Part shown: positions 48,058 through 55,875 of the stretch, piece after piece
Position numbering within the stretch: position 1 is the first letter of the stretch
Layout: the number at the start of each line of letters is the position of its first letter
Assembly (NCBI RefSeq): GCF_001298465.1
Contig: NZ_CP012541.1
Location: 1,364,001 to 1,428,000 of the forward strand
DNA from: Campylobacter concisus
GTDB lineage: Bacteria > Campylobacterota > Campylobacteria > Campylobacterales > Campylobacteraceae
DNA: 64,000 bases
Direction of reading: 5' to 3'
The notes under the pieces: model-generated
What the model was told of the DNA's origin: nothing
The model's database searches: none
Seen by the model: the letters and a program-made list of their open reading frames with translations, nothing else
Program-made: the position numbers and the translations under genes

Positions 48058-48226
48058 TTATCCATAAACATTGCTAAATTTGATGATACTTCGCTCAAAG
48101 CTAATGTTCCAGTCTTGCCCCTTTACGACGATGTCTGAGTGGGGCAGACTGCACTGCGATACCTCGCGCAAGAGTAGCTATAGATTTAGACTTATCAAGC
48201 TCATATCCGCTTTGGAGGATGGGCAA
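48058..48226 (-). pseudogene. Possible decayed coding remnant
   Basis: In the 361-bp gap between the cupin gene and the HEPN-like gene, the minus strand reads as coding-like peptide in two frames. LPILQSGYELDKSKSIA... runs on, and then, after a shift near 48125-48135, SDIVVKGQDWNISFE... reaches a TAA at 48058-48060. The segment is richer in G+C than the gene next to it. I do not recognise the peptide. It may be the 3' end of a gene lost when the neighbouring gene arrived. Apart from the cupin promoter, nothing else is seen in this gap. Confidence 0.25.
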
Positions 48227-48252
48227 ATTTTAAATATTTGCCAATTTATTAT

Positions 48253-49545
48253 TTACTCAATTAAAATACCCTTATCGTATTTTAGATTATTGTATTGCTT
48301 AAAATCATAGTTAACATCTAGTTTTTTAAAAGTTAAAGATGCTGAAATTAATTTATTATTATCCCCATAAGACTTTCTTCTATCATAAATTTGGCTATTC
48401 TTATTTGAGCCATTTAAGATATTCTTAAACTGTGTAGAATCAAATTTTTCCAGATATGGCGATATACATATATCAAAATTCTTATCTGCAGAGTCAAAAC
48501 TACTGCTTTCTAAAAATATATTGATTAGGATATCCAGAAACTCTTTTTTGAGGCCTTCGTTTGCATATTCTTCAAATGCAAGTTTAATAACACCGTTTGT
48601 TACATTACCATATCTTTTATAAGCTGCTATTTCTTCTAAATGTTTTCTCTTATTTGACTTAAACCATGAAATAAAAAATGCATTATCATTGTCATTAATT
48701 TCCTTATCAATTTTTATCTTCACATCTTCGCCTATCAAAGCATAAAGATTTTGATGCTTGCAAAGAATCTTGCAAAGAGCAAAAGCTCTATCTTTTTCAA
48801 TATCTTTAAAAACTTTATCTTTAGTTATAAAGTTTTTAAGATCATAAAAATAATTTTTCAATAAAAAGTTGAATACTTTTAAATTGATTGATAAATTTTC
48901 TTTACAATCATCATTATTCAATTTAAAACAAAATTTCCAATAAGCTTTTAAAACACTTTGCACCATAGAAATGTGCATCTTTTCAAAATATTTTCTCTTT
49001 AAAAATGGCTCTAACTCATCTGGAGCAAATTTGTATATATCCTTGTTGTTTTTCATATCTTCACTCAACATCTCGATAATATTATTGATAAATATAGGAG
49101 GTTTTATAAATATATTCAAGAAAATATTTCTTATGAGACTTATTGTTGTATCTTTATCAGGCTCATACAAAAAGTAATTATCATTTAATGCTGGATGCGA
49201 TGATAAATTTCTCAAATTTTTCAAATGTCTCAAAGTTTCTTCTGTAGATTTATCAATTAATTTTGTCTCCTTGGTAATCTTCTCCAATAAAGTATTCTCC
49301 CACTCAGAAATTGTCTTGCCATTATTTTTGCTATTCTCAATAGTTTCCAATATTCCTTTTGCTTTTTTATCATTATATATATCATATAACTCTTGAAGTT
49401 TATAAATTAAATCACATATCACTACTGAATATAACATAACTATAGATGAGCGATAATTTCCATTTGAATAGGTGTTTAAAACTTCACCAAAATATTTACC
49501 TGTTCTTGAATCATAAATTTGTTCACTTTCTGAAAAATAAAACAA
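48253..49545 (-). CDS. HEPN-motif protein of unknown function, probably horizontally acquired
   Basis: A 430-residue, Lys/Asn/Ile-rich, largely helical protein with no signal peptide. The N-terminal part (about 10-135) has NYRSSIVMLYSVVICDLIYKL, then LRNLSSHP, an Rx4H pair (Arg112, His117) as in HEPN ribonucleases. The rest (about 150-430) is helical and unrecognised. It starts at TTG with AAGGGAG 6 nt upstream. The gene is visibly AT-richer than guaA and the cupin gene, stands alone, and lies beside a coding remnant, all suggesting acquisition. Defence, toxin or abortive-infection roles are plausible; nothing proves them. Confidence 0.75.
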   Translation of the reverse strand: MFYFSESEQIYDSRTGKYFGEVLNTYSNGNYRSSIVMLYSVVICDLIYKLQELYDIYNDKKAKGILETIENSKNNGKTISEWENTLLEKITKETKLIDKSTEETLRHLKNLRNLSSHPALNDNYFLYEPDKDTTISLIRNIFLNIFIKPPIFINNIIEMLSEDMKNNKDIYKFAPDELEPFLKRKYFEKMHISMVQSVLKAYWKFCFKLNNDDCKENLSINLKVFNFLLKNYFYDLKNFITKDKVFKDIEKDRAFALCKILCKHQNLYALIGEDVKIKIDKEINDNDNAFFISWFKSNKRKHLEEIAAYKRYGNVTNGVIKLAFEEYANEGLKKEFLDILINIFLESSSFDSADKNFDICISPYLEKFDSTQFKNILNGSNKNSQIYDRRKSYGDNNKLISASLTFKKLDVNYDFKQYNNLKYDKGILIE

Positions 49546-49565
49546 AATAAGCTCCCTTAAATCTA

Positions 49566-49571
49566 TTTATA
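49566..49571 (-). promoter_or_regulatory. -10-like element for the HEPN gene
   Basis: TATAAA on the minus strand, 20 bp before the TTG start, in the 72-bp gap after guaA. A weak call. Confidence 0.35.
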
Positions 49572-49617
49572 TAACAAAGATATTTTGATATGTCCCATCT
49601 TGTATTATTTTACCTTC

Positions 49618-51150
49618 TCACTCCCACTCTATCGTTGCGGGCGGTTTGCTCGAGATGTCGTAAACTACGCGGTTTATGCCATTTACCTCGTTTATGATGC
49701 GGCGGCTTACGTTTTCAAGTAGATCATAAGGCAGCCTTGAAAAGCTTGCGGTCATACCATCACTCGCATCTACTACGCGCACGCAAACAGCGTTTTCATA
49801 GGTGCGATTATCGCCCATTACGCCGACTGAATTTACGTTTAAAAGTACGCAGAATGCCTGCCAAGTTTTGTTGTACCAGCCAGTGCTCTTTAGCTCATCT
49901 CGCAAGATCACGTCAGCTTTGCGAAGTAGTTCTAGACTTGGTTTATTCACCTCGCCCATTATGCGGATAGCAAGGCCCGGCCCTGGGAAAGGATGGCGAA
50001 AAACTAGATCGCGACTTAGTCCAAGCTCAAGGCCTAGTTTTCTAACCTCATCTTTAAAAATTTCTCTTAGTGGCTCTATTAGCTCAAATGTCATCCAATC
50101 AGGCAAACCGCCAACATTATGGTGGCTCTTTATTGTCTTGCTTGAGCCAACGACTGAGCTTTCGATGATGTCAGTATAAAGAGTGCCTTGAGCTAGAAAT
50201 TTCACATCGCCATGCTTTTTAGCCTCTTTTTCAAAAATTTCTATAAAGGTCTCACCTATGATCTTACGTTTTTTCTCAGGATCAATCACACCAGCTAAGC
50301 GGCTAAGAAAGGTCTCGCTCGCGTCTATGCTAACTAGCTCAACGCCAAGCTTTGTTCTAAATGTAGCTTCAACTTGCTCTCTTTCGTTTGTTCTAAGAAG
50401 TCCGTTATCAACAAAAACAAGGATCAAATTTTCAGGCACAGCAGCCGCTAAAAGTGCCGCAGTCACAGAGCTGTCCACACCACCGCTAACTGCACAAAGT
50501 ACCTTGTGGGTGCCTACTATTTTTCTTATCTCTTCTATCTTATTTTTAGCGAAGCTTCCCATATTCCATGTACTCTCGCAGCCGCAGATATATTTAGCGA
50601 AATTCTTTAGAATTTGCGTGCCGTATTCGCTATGTTGCACCTCTGCGTGGAACTGTATCGCATAAAATTTACGTTTATCATCGCCAAAAGCACAATAAGG
50701 TGAATTCTCACTAACAGCGATCACTTCAAAGCCCTCTGGCAAGTCCTTTACATAGTCACTATGACTCATCCATACGATTTGTTTTGAAGGTGTATCTTTA
50801 AATAGCTCATGCTCTTTAATAACGCTAAGCTCAGCCTTGCCATACTCTTTTTGATCAGCTGCTAAAACCTCAGCCCCATGCGTGTGAGCAAGTAGTTGCA
50901 TGCCGTAGCAAACGCCAAGTATAGGGATGTTTAACTCAAAGACACCGCTATCACAAAAATAAGCATCTTTAGCATAAACACTAGCTGGACCGCCACTTAA
51001 AATGATACCCTTTGGCTCTTTCGCTTTTATCTCACTAAGCTTTGCATTAAATGGCAAAATTTCAGTGTAGACGCCCTCTTCTCTTAGCCTTCTAGCTATT
51101 AGCTGAGTGTATTGCGAACCAAAATCCAAAACTATAATCGTATTGTTCAT
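49618..51150 (-). CDS. guaA: GMP synthase (glutamine-hydrolysing)
   Basis: A 510-residue enzyme converting XMP to GMP. The N-terminal class I glutamine amidotransferase has the Cys in [11 protein letters not shown] and the His-Glu pair in [11 protein letters not shown]. The ATP pyrophosphatase domain has the P-loop SGGVDSSV, and the dimerisation domain ends in the usual PPATIEWE. It lies 10 bp after nhaD on the same strand. Confidence 0.96.
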   Translation of the reverse strand: MNNTIIVLDFGSQYTQLIARRLREEGVYTEILPFNAKLSEIKAKEPKGIILSGGPASVYAKDAYFCDSGVFELNIPILGVCYGMQLLAHTHGAEVLAADQKEYGKAELSVIKEHELFKDTPSKQIVWMSHSDYVKDLPEGFEVIAVSENSPYCAFGDDKRKFYAIQFHAEVQHSEYGTQILKNFAKYICGCESTWNMGSFAKNKIEEIRKIVGTHKVLCAVSGGVDSSVTAALLAAAVPENLILVFVDNGLLRTNEREQVEATFRTKLGVELVSIDASETFLSRLAGVIDPEKKRKIIGETFIEIFEKEAKKHGDVKFLAQGTLYTDIIESSVVGSSKTIKSHHNVGGLPDWMTFELIEPLREIFKDEVRKLGLELGLSRDLVFRHPFPGPGLAIRIMGEVNKPSLELLRKADVILRDELKSTGWYNKTWQAFCVLLNVNSVGVMGDNRTYENAVCVRVVDASDGMTASFSRLPYDLLENVSRRIINEVNGINRVVYDISSKPPATIEWE

Positions 51151-51160
51151 TTATAACCTT

Positions 51161-52549
51161 TTAAAAATAGATATGAAAAATTTCAAACTGCACATACCAA
51201 ACAATGATCGATACGATATATCCTAGAACCACCATCCAAGCGTATTTCATATGTGCACCAAAGGTATAAATTCCTTTTAATTTACCCATTACTCCAACAC
51301 CAGCTGCTGAACCAAAGCTGATCATCGAACCGCCGATACCAGCAGTTAGTGTCACTAGTAGCCACTGACTCATTGCCTCGCCTGCATCAGCTCCCATTGC
51401 TGGATTTGCTTTTAAAACAGCTGACATAACAGGGACGTTATCAACGATCGCTGAAAGGAAGCCAACGCCAATATTTACAGCAGTTGAGCCAAATTTATCA
51501 TAAAGCGATACAGCGTAATTTAAAAATCCAGCAAAATGAAGAGCGCCAACTGCAGCTAAAATTCCAAAGAAGAAAAATAGTGTGTTGTTTTCGATCTTTG
51601 ACATATAGTGAAATACATGCATTGGCTCTTCGCTTTTGTGAGCTTTTTTGAAATAGTAAGTATAAAGACTAAGTAGTGAGAAACCAAACATCATGCCCCA
51701 CATCGCTGGTAAGTGAAAAAGCTGGTGCATCATAACTGCACAAAAGATAGTAAATGCGCCTATAAAAATAACCGCTTTACCGCCTTTTTTCATAACCACT
51801 TTTGGCTCGTTTGCCACATCAAAATGTGGTGCAGTACTTGGCACCACGCGAGAAAGTAAAAATGCCGTTACAAACCAACCTACGATAGATGCTGGGAAAA
51901 GTGCGAAAAAATCGACAAACGGCGCTTTTCCAGCAGCCCAAGCCATAAGCGTAGTGATATCGCCAAATGGACTCCATGCTCCACCTGCATTTGCTGCAAC
52001 GACGATGTTTATCGCACCAGCCACTAGGAAATTTGTATTATTTCTATCTATCGTTAGAAGAACGGTTGAAAGAATAAGCGCTGTTGTTAGGTTATCAGCT
52101 ACTGGGCTTATAAAAAATGCCAAAATACCAGTTAGCCAAAACAGCTTTCTATAAGTATAGCCTTTTGATACGAGATTATATTTAAGTGCGTTAAATACGT
52201 CTCTTTCTATAAGTGCTTCGATAAATGTCATCGCCACCATCAAGAAAAATACTATCTGAGCGATCTCTAAAATCAGGTGATTTACCTCATGTTCAAGCGA
52301 ATGCACATCCATGCCATTTATAAGCATATAAACACCGATAAGTAGGAACATAAACGTACCGATAAAAATAGCAGGTTTTGCTTTGTCGATATGGAAATTT
52401 TCTTCTGCTGCTATAAAAAAATATCCAACAACAAAAATTATAAGCGATAAAATTCCTGCCCATGTAGTAGTTAAGTCAATAGCTGCGGTTTCTCCATCAG
52501 CACCAAAAGCCATCGCGAAAAACAAGCCTAGAAGTCCAAAAAACCTCAT
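51161..52549 (-). CDS. nhaD: NhaD-type Na+/H+ antiporter
   Basis: A 462-residue inner-membrane antiporter of the ion transporter superfamily with about 12-13 segments. An N-terminal signal-like segment (MRFFGLLGLFFAMAFG) is followed by typical NhaD blocks: FFISPVADNLTTALILS, NAGGAWSPFGDITTLMAW and FLSAIVDNVPVMSAV. It exports Na+ or Li+ in exchange for protons. AAGGAGAG precedes the ATG. Probably cotranscribed with guaA. Confidence 0.9.
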   Translation of the reverse strand: MRFFGLLGLFFAMAFGADGETAAIDLTTTWAGILSLIIFVVGYFFIAAEENFHIDKAKPAIFIGTFMFLLIGVYMLINGMDVHSLEHEVNHLILEIAQIVFFLMVAMTFIEALIERDVFNALKYNLVSKGYTYRKLFWLTGILAFFISPVADNLTTALILSTVLLTIDRNNTNFLVAGAINIVVAANAGGAWSPFGDITTLMAWAAGKAPFVDFFALFPASIVGWFVTAFLLSRVVPSTAPHFDVANEPKVVMKKGGKAVIFIGAFTIFCAVMMHQLFHLPAMWGMMFGFSLLSLYTYYFKKAHKSEEPMHVFHYMSKIENNTLFFFFGILAAVGALHFAGFLNYAVSLYDKFGSTAVNIGVGFLSAIVDNVPVMSAVLKANPAMGADAGEAMSQWLLVTLTAGIGGSMISFGSAAGVGVMGKLKGIYTFGAHMKYAWMVVLGYIVSIIVWYVQFEIFHIYF

Positions 52550-52664
52550 TATACTCTCCTTGTAGAATAAAAAATCTTGGTATATTACTTAAATGAGCCT
52601 AAAAATTAGGTTAGTTAAAATTATTAAGCTTACATTACATTTTTATTTAAATACGAAAATTTTA

Positions 52665-52832
52665 CTAGATTTTGTTTATCTTGTCAGTTTTCTTTTCTTT
52701 TACTGGAGCATTTCCATAAAATGGATCATCTTTATAGCCACAACCGCTAAATGCAAAAAGAGTAAAAATTAAAATAAAAGATGATAAGATAAGCCCATGA
52801 AAAACGCTAAATTTTTGATAAATACTATTCAC
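52665..52832 (-). CDS. Small lipoprotein (55 aa)
   Basis: Found by hand. GTG start at 52832 with AAAGGA 5 nt upstream, then MNSIYQKFSVFHGLIL..., a hydrophobic stretch and the lipobox FSGC, followed by GYKDDPFYGNAPVKEK... and a TAG at 52665-52667. The mature peptide would be only about 25 residues after the lipidated Cys. Such short GYK(D/K)xPFY lipoproteins occur in epsilonproteobacteria, as I recall; the function is unknown. Its first 36 bp overlap the first 36 bp of the divergent gene at 52797. Confidence 0.7.
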   Translation of the reverse strand: MNSIYQKFSVFHGLILSSFILIFTLFAFSGCGYKDDPFYGNAPVKEKKTDKINKI

Positions 52833-53312
52833 GAAAATCCTTTGTATAAAGAAAAATTAAGCATGGCAAATGAGTGCCAACAGCTTTTAGAGCTTATGGG
52901 GAAAGCAAAACGATTTTATATAGCTTTTTGCTACGTTAGAGAAGGTGTTTTGACCTTTGTTCTTACTCATCCCACTGGGCTTTTAGAGCTTAGGCGTGAT
53001 AGTAGTATAAATGATATAAAAAGGTTATTAAAAACCTTTTGCAATTTTAATAAAAATAGCGTTTTTAACAGCATTCTTACTCCAAAACCTATTAACGAAA
53101 TCAACTATACAAAGAACAAAAAAGAAGAAAATATAAGATTTGTCGTGAGCAAATTTTTAAAATTTTTTAATCAAAAAGAGCAAAGTGCCATCTTTTATGC
53201 GCCAGCTAGTAAAGGCGAGTTTAAAAATTTAGCAAAAGACGAGCAAATACACCAAAAATTTGAAGAGCTAAGAGAAATTTTGCTCAAGAAAAATAAGCAG
53301 GCAAGATGCTAA
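52797..53312 (+). CDS. DUF721/DciA-like protein
   Basis: A 171-residue cytoplasmic protein. The first 85 residues follow the layout of DUF721 (DciA-type): an N-terminal helix (FLINTIHENPLYKEKL), then strands LTFVLTHPTGLLELR and the helix INDIKRLLKTFC. The rest is lysine-rich. DciA proteins load or assist the replicative helicase in many bacteria; assignment here is by pattern only. The ribosome site is weak. A later ATG (52863) would remove the first helix. It overlaps uvrC by 7 bp. Confidence 0.6.
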   Translation: MKNAKFLINTIHENPLYKEKLSMANECQQLLELMGKAKRFYIAFCYVREGVLTFVLTHPTGLLELRRDSSINDIKRLLKTFCNFNKNSVFNSILTPKPINEINYTKNKKEENIRFVVSKFLKFFNQKEQSAIFYAPASKGEFKNLAKDEQIHQKFEELREILLKKNKQARC

Positions 53313-55123
53313 TAGACGAGATAAGAACGCTTCCAAACGAGCCTGGCGTATACCAGTATTTTGACGCGCAAAATAGACTCTTATACGTTGGCAAGGCCAA
53401 AATTTTAAAAAATAGGGTCAAAAGCTACTTTAAATTTACCCCAAGCCTAGCTCCGGCTGAAAAACTAAGCCCTAGAATTTCAAAGATGATAAGCGAGGCG
53501 GTGCATCTTGAATACATCGTCACACCAAGCGAAGCAGACGCTCTAATACTTGAAAATTCTTTCATCAAGCAGCTTAAGCCAAAATACAACATCTTGCTTC
53601 GTGACGACAAGACCTACCCTTATATTTTTATAAATTTAAATGATGATTTTCCAAGATTTGAGATCACTAGAAAGGTGGTAAAAGGCTCGAATATCCGCTA
53701 TTTTGGGCCATATTTTAGTGGAGCTAGCGAGCTACTTGAGGCACTTTATCTAAATTTCAACCTCGTTCAGAAAAAATCCTGCATCAAAGGCAAAAAAGCC
53801 TGCCTTTTTTATCAGCTAAAACGCTGCTATGCCCCGTGTGAAGGCAAAATTTCAAAAGAAAACTACGCTAAGATCGTAAACGAAGCTATCGCGGCCTTAC
53901 AAAATCCAAATTTGCTCATCGCTCGCCTTGAAGAGCTCATGCTAAACTACGCCAAGGCCGAAGACTACGAGCAAGCAGCCGCGACTAGAGATAAGATGCA
54001 AACGCTTAAAAATATGCAAACAAAGGTCGAGGTCGATCTTGCCAAGCTTGAGGACTTTGAGGCATACTCGGTCGCTTGCGTGCACGATATGATCTGTGCG
54101 GTGAGATTTAGCGTGCAAAGTGGCAAGATAACAGGCGTAAAAACCGATATCACGCAGGCTAAAAACGCCCAAAATGACGAGAAAAACGAGGCTTATAAAC
54201 AGGCTATTTTAAAAAGCTTCATAGCCGGTCAGCCGATAATCACGACCAAAATTTACGTACACGAGGACTTTGAAGATAGCAAGCTGGTGGAGGAGATTTT
54301 AAACGAGAGGTTTGGGCGTAAATTTAGCATCACTTGCCCAAAAATAGGCGACAAACGTAAAATTTGTGAGATCGCCACCAAAAACGCCGAAGTTAGCATC
54401 GAAAAATATCTAAAAATGCACGATAATGAGCTACTAAATGAGATAAAAGAGTACTTTAATCTAGCTCACACGCCTTATGTGGTCGAAGCATATGACAACT
54501 CACACCTTTTTGGCGAGGCAAGTGTCGGAGCGATGGTGCGCTATGAACACGGCGAGTGGGCGAAGCAAAACTACCGCCACATGCATCTAAACTCTAAAAA
54601 CGACTACGATCAGATGAAAGAGAGCCTAACAGCTAGGGCGCTTAGGTTTGACAAGCTTAGCCCACCTGATCTTTGGGTCATTGACGGCGGCGAGGTGCTT
54701 TTAAATTTAGCCTGTGAAATTTTAGCAAGCAGTGGCGCAAACGTCGATATCATCGCTATCTCAAAAGAAAAAATAGATGCCAAAGCTCACCGTGCAAAGG
54801 GCGAGGCAAAGGATAAAATTTATACAAAAAATGGCAGTTTTAGCCTAAGCACGAGCGATAAAAAGCTGCAGTTTTTCCAAAAAATGCGTGATGAGAGCCA
54901 TAGATTTGTCATCAGTTTTCACAGAAAAACAAGGCAGAAAAACGATATGCAAAGATCAATTCTAAAGCAAGCTGGTGTATCTGAGGGCAGTATCGCGAAA
55001 TTAATAAGCTTTTACGGAAGTTTTGATAAAATCAGCGAAGCAAATTTAGACGAAGTGGCAAAAATAACAAATAAAAGCGTAGCAGAAAAGCTTGCAGTAC
55101 TCAAAGAAGGAAATTTGAAGTGA
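53306..55123 (+). CDS. uvrC: Excinuclease ABC subunit C
   Basis: A 605-residue nucleotide-excision-repair nuclease. The N-terminal GIY-YIG domain has GVYQYFDAQNRLLYVGKAK; a Cys-rich patch (CIKGKKACLFYQLKRCYAPC), the UVR motif (YEQAAATRDKM), the RNase H-like 5' nuclease (AYDNSHLFGEASVGAMV, WVIDGGE) and the helix-hairpin-helix end follow. It makes both incisions around UvrAB-marked lesions. ATG overlaps the preceding gene by 7 bp; the stop overlaps the next gene's GTG (GTGA). Confidence 0.95.
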   Translation: MLIDEIRTLPNEPGVYQYFDAQNRLLYVGKAKILKNRVKSYFKFTPSLAPAEKLSPRISKMISEAVHLEYIVTPSEADALILENSFIKQLKPKYNILLRDDKTYPYIFINLNDDFPRFEITRKVVKGSNIRYFGPYFSGASELLEALYLNFNLVQKKSCIKGKKACLFYQLKRCYAPCEGKISKENYAKIVNEAIAALQNPNLLIARLEELMLNYAKAEDYEQAAATRDKMQTLKNMQTKVEVDLAKLEDFEAYSVACVHDMICAVRFSVQSGKITGVKTDITQAKNAQNDEKNEAYKQAILKSFIAGQPIITTKIYVHEDFEDSKLVEEILNERFGRKFSITCPKIGDKRKICEIATKNAEVSIEKYLKMHDNELLNEIKEYFNLAHTPYVVEAYDNSHLFGEASVGAMVRYEHGEWAKQNYRHMHLNSKNDYDQMKESLTARALRFDKLSPPDLWVIDGGEVLLNLACEILASSGANVDIIAISKEKIDAKAHRAKGEAKDKIYTKNGSFSLSTSDKKLQFFQKMRDESHRFVISFHRKTRQKNDMQRSILKQAGVSEGSIAKLISFYGSFDKISEANLDEVAKITNKSVAEKLAVLKEGNLK

Positions 55124-55875
55124 TAATATATGATGAAAATTTAAAAATATCTGCGATAACGCAAGATTCACTTGAGCTATTGGGTTTTGATAGTTTAGAT
55201 GATTTTTTGTTGCAATACAAAGATATAAGCGAGCTAGTCATAACAAGCCAAGAAAGTACAAACTACAGCTTCTTAGAATTTTTACAAAATACGAAAGATA
55301 ATAGTGCTAGAGTAAATTTAAAAAGAAAAGATGGTGGTGCGATCTTACTAGAAGCGAGACTGCAAAATGCTATTTTAAAAAATGGTGAAAAATTTTTTAT
55401 CGTTCTTTTAGAGAAGCAAGACATAATAAACAACCAAAATCTAATAGCAGCAGTAAAAGTAAAACCTACATTAAGACTGCCTGTTTTTAAACTAAACGCA
55501 TGGTATCTTTTTGACACACAGACACAATCACTTATCGATGATTCCTGGTTTGAAACATCGCTTAAAATACTAAATTTAAATAAAAAAGATTTTGCATCCT
55601 ATTTAAATATATTTTTGCATAACGCAAGAGAAATTCTTATCCAGATCCAATCAGCCATAATTGCAAAAGATGAGATAATGCTCAAAAAATACGTAGATGA
55701 GATAAGAGAAGCTGCATTAAATTTAAAGCTTAATAATCTAGCAAATGAGCTTAATGCTCTTTTAGATAACAATCAAAATGGAAAGATGAAAGAGATGTCT
55801 CTTTTTACCAAAAGACTAATTGAGATAGAAAATATCGTCAAAAAATATAGCAAAAAGAGTATCAATGAAAAATAA
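55120..55875 (+). CDS. PAS plus HPt-like protein lacking the phosphorylated histidine
   Basis: A 251-residue soluble protein with GTG start, coupled to uvrC. The N-terminus (about 1-105) is PAS-like (YDENLKISAITQDSLELLGF...RKDGGAILLEARL). The C-terminus (about 155-220) is helical and aligns with HPt domains: VDEIREAALNLKLNNLANEL against the ArcB-type AHEIKGAAGSVGL pattern, with Asp193 in place of the phospho-His. The last 12 bp overlap the next gene, which is itself a degenerate hybrid kinase. The pair may work as a non-catalytic signalling scaffold. Function unknown. Confidence 0.65.
   Translation: MIIYDENLKISAITQDSLELLGFDSLDDFLLQYKDISELVITSQESTNYSFLEFLQNTKDNSARVNLKRKDGGAILLEARLQNAILKNGEKFFIVLLEKQDIINNQNLIAAVKVKPTLRLPVFKLNAWYLFDTQTQSLIDDSWFETSLKILNLNKKDFASYLNIFLHNAREILIQIQSAIIAKDEIMLKKYVDEIREAALNLKLNNLANELNALLDNNQNGKMKEMSLFTKRLIEIENIVKKYSKKSINEK

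Noticed and set aside
48071..48310. 79-codon plus-strand ORF beside the HEPN-like gene
   Set aside because: No ribosome site, composition not protein-like, and it runs into the opposite-strand gene. The minus strand of the same place looks more like old coding sequence.
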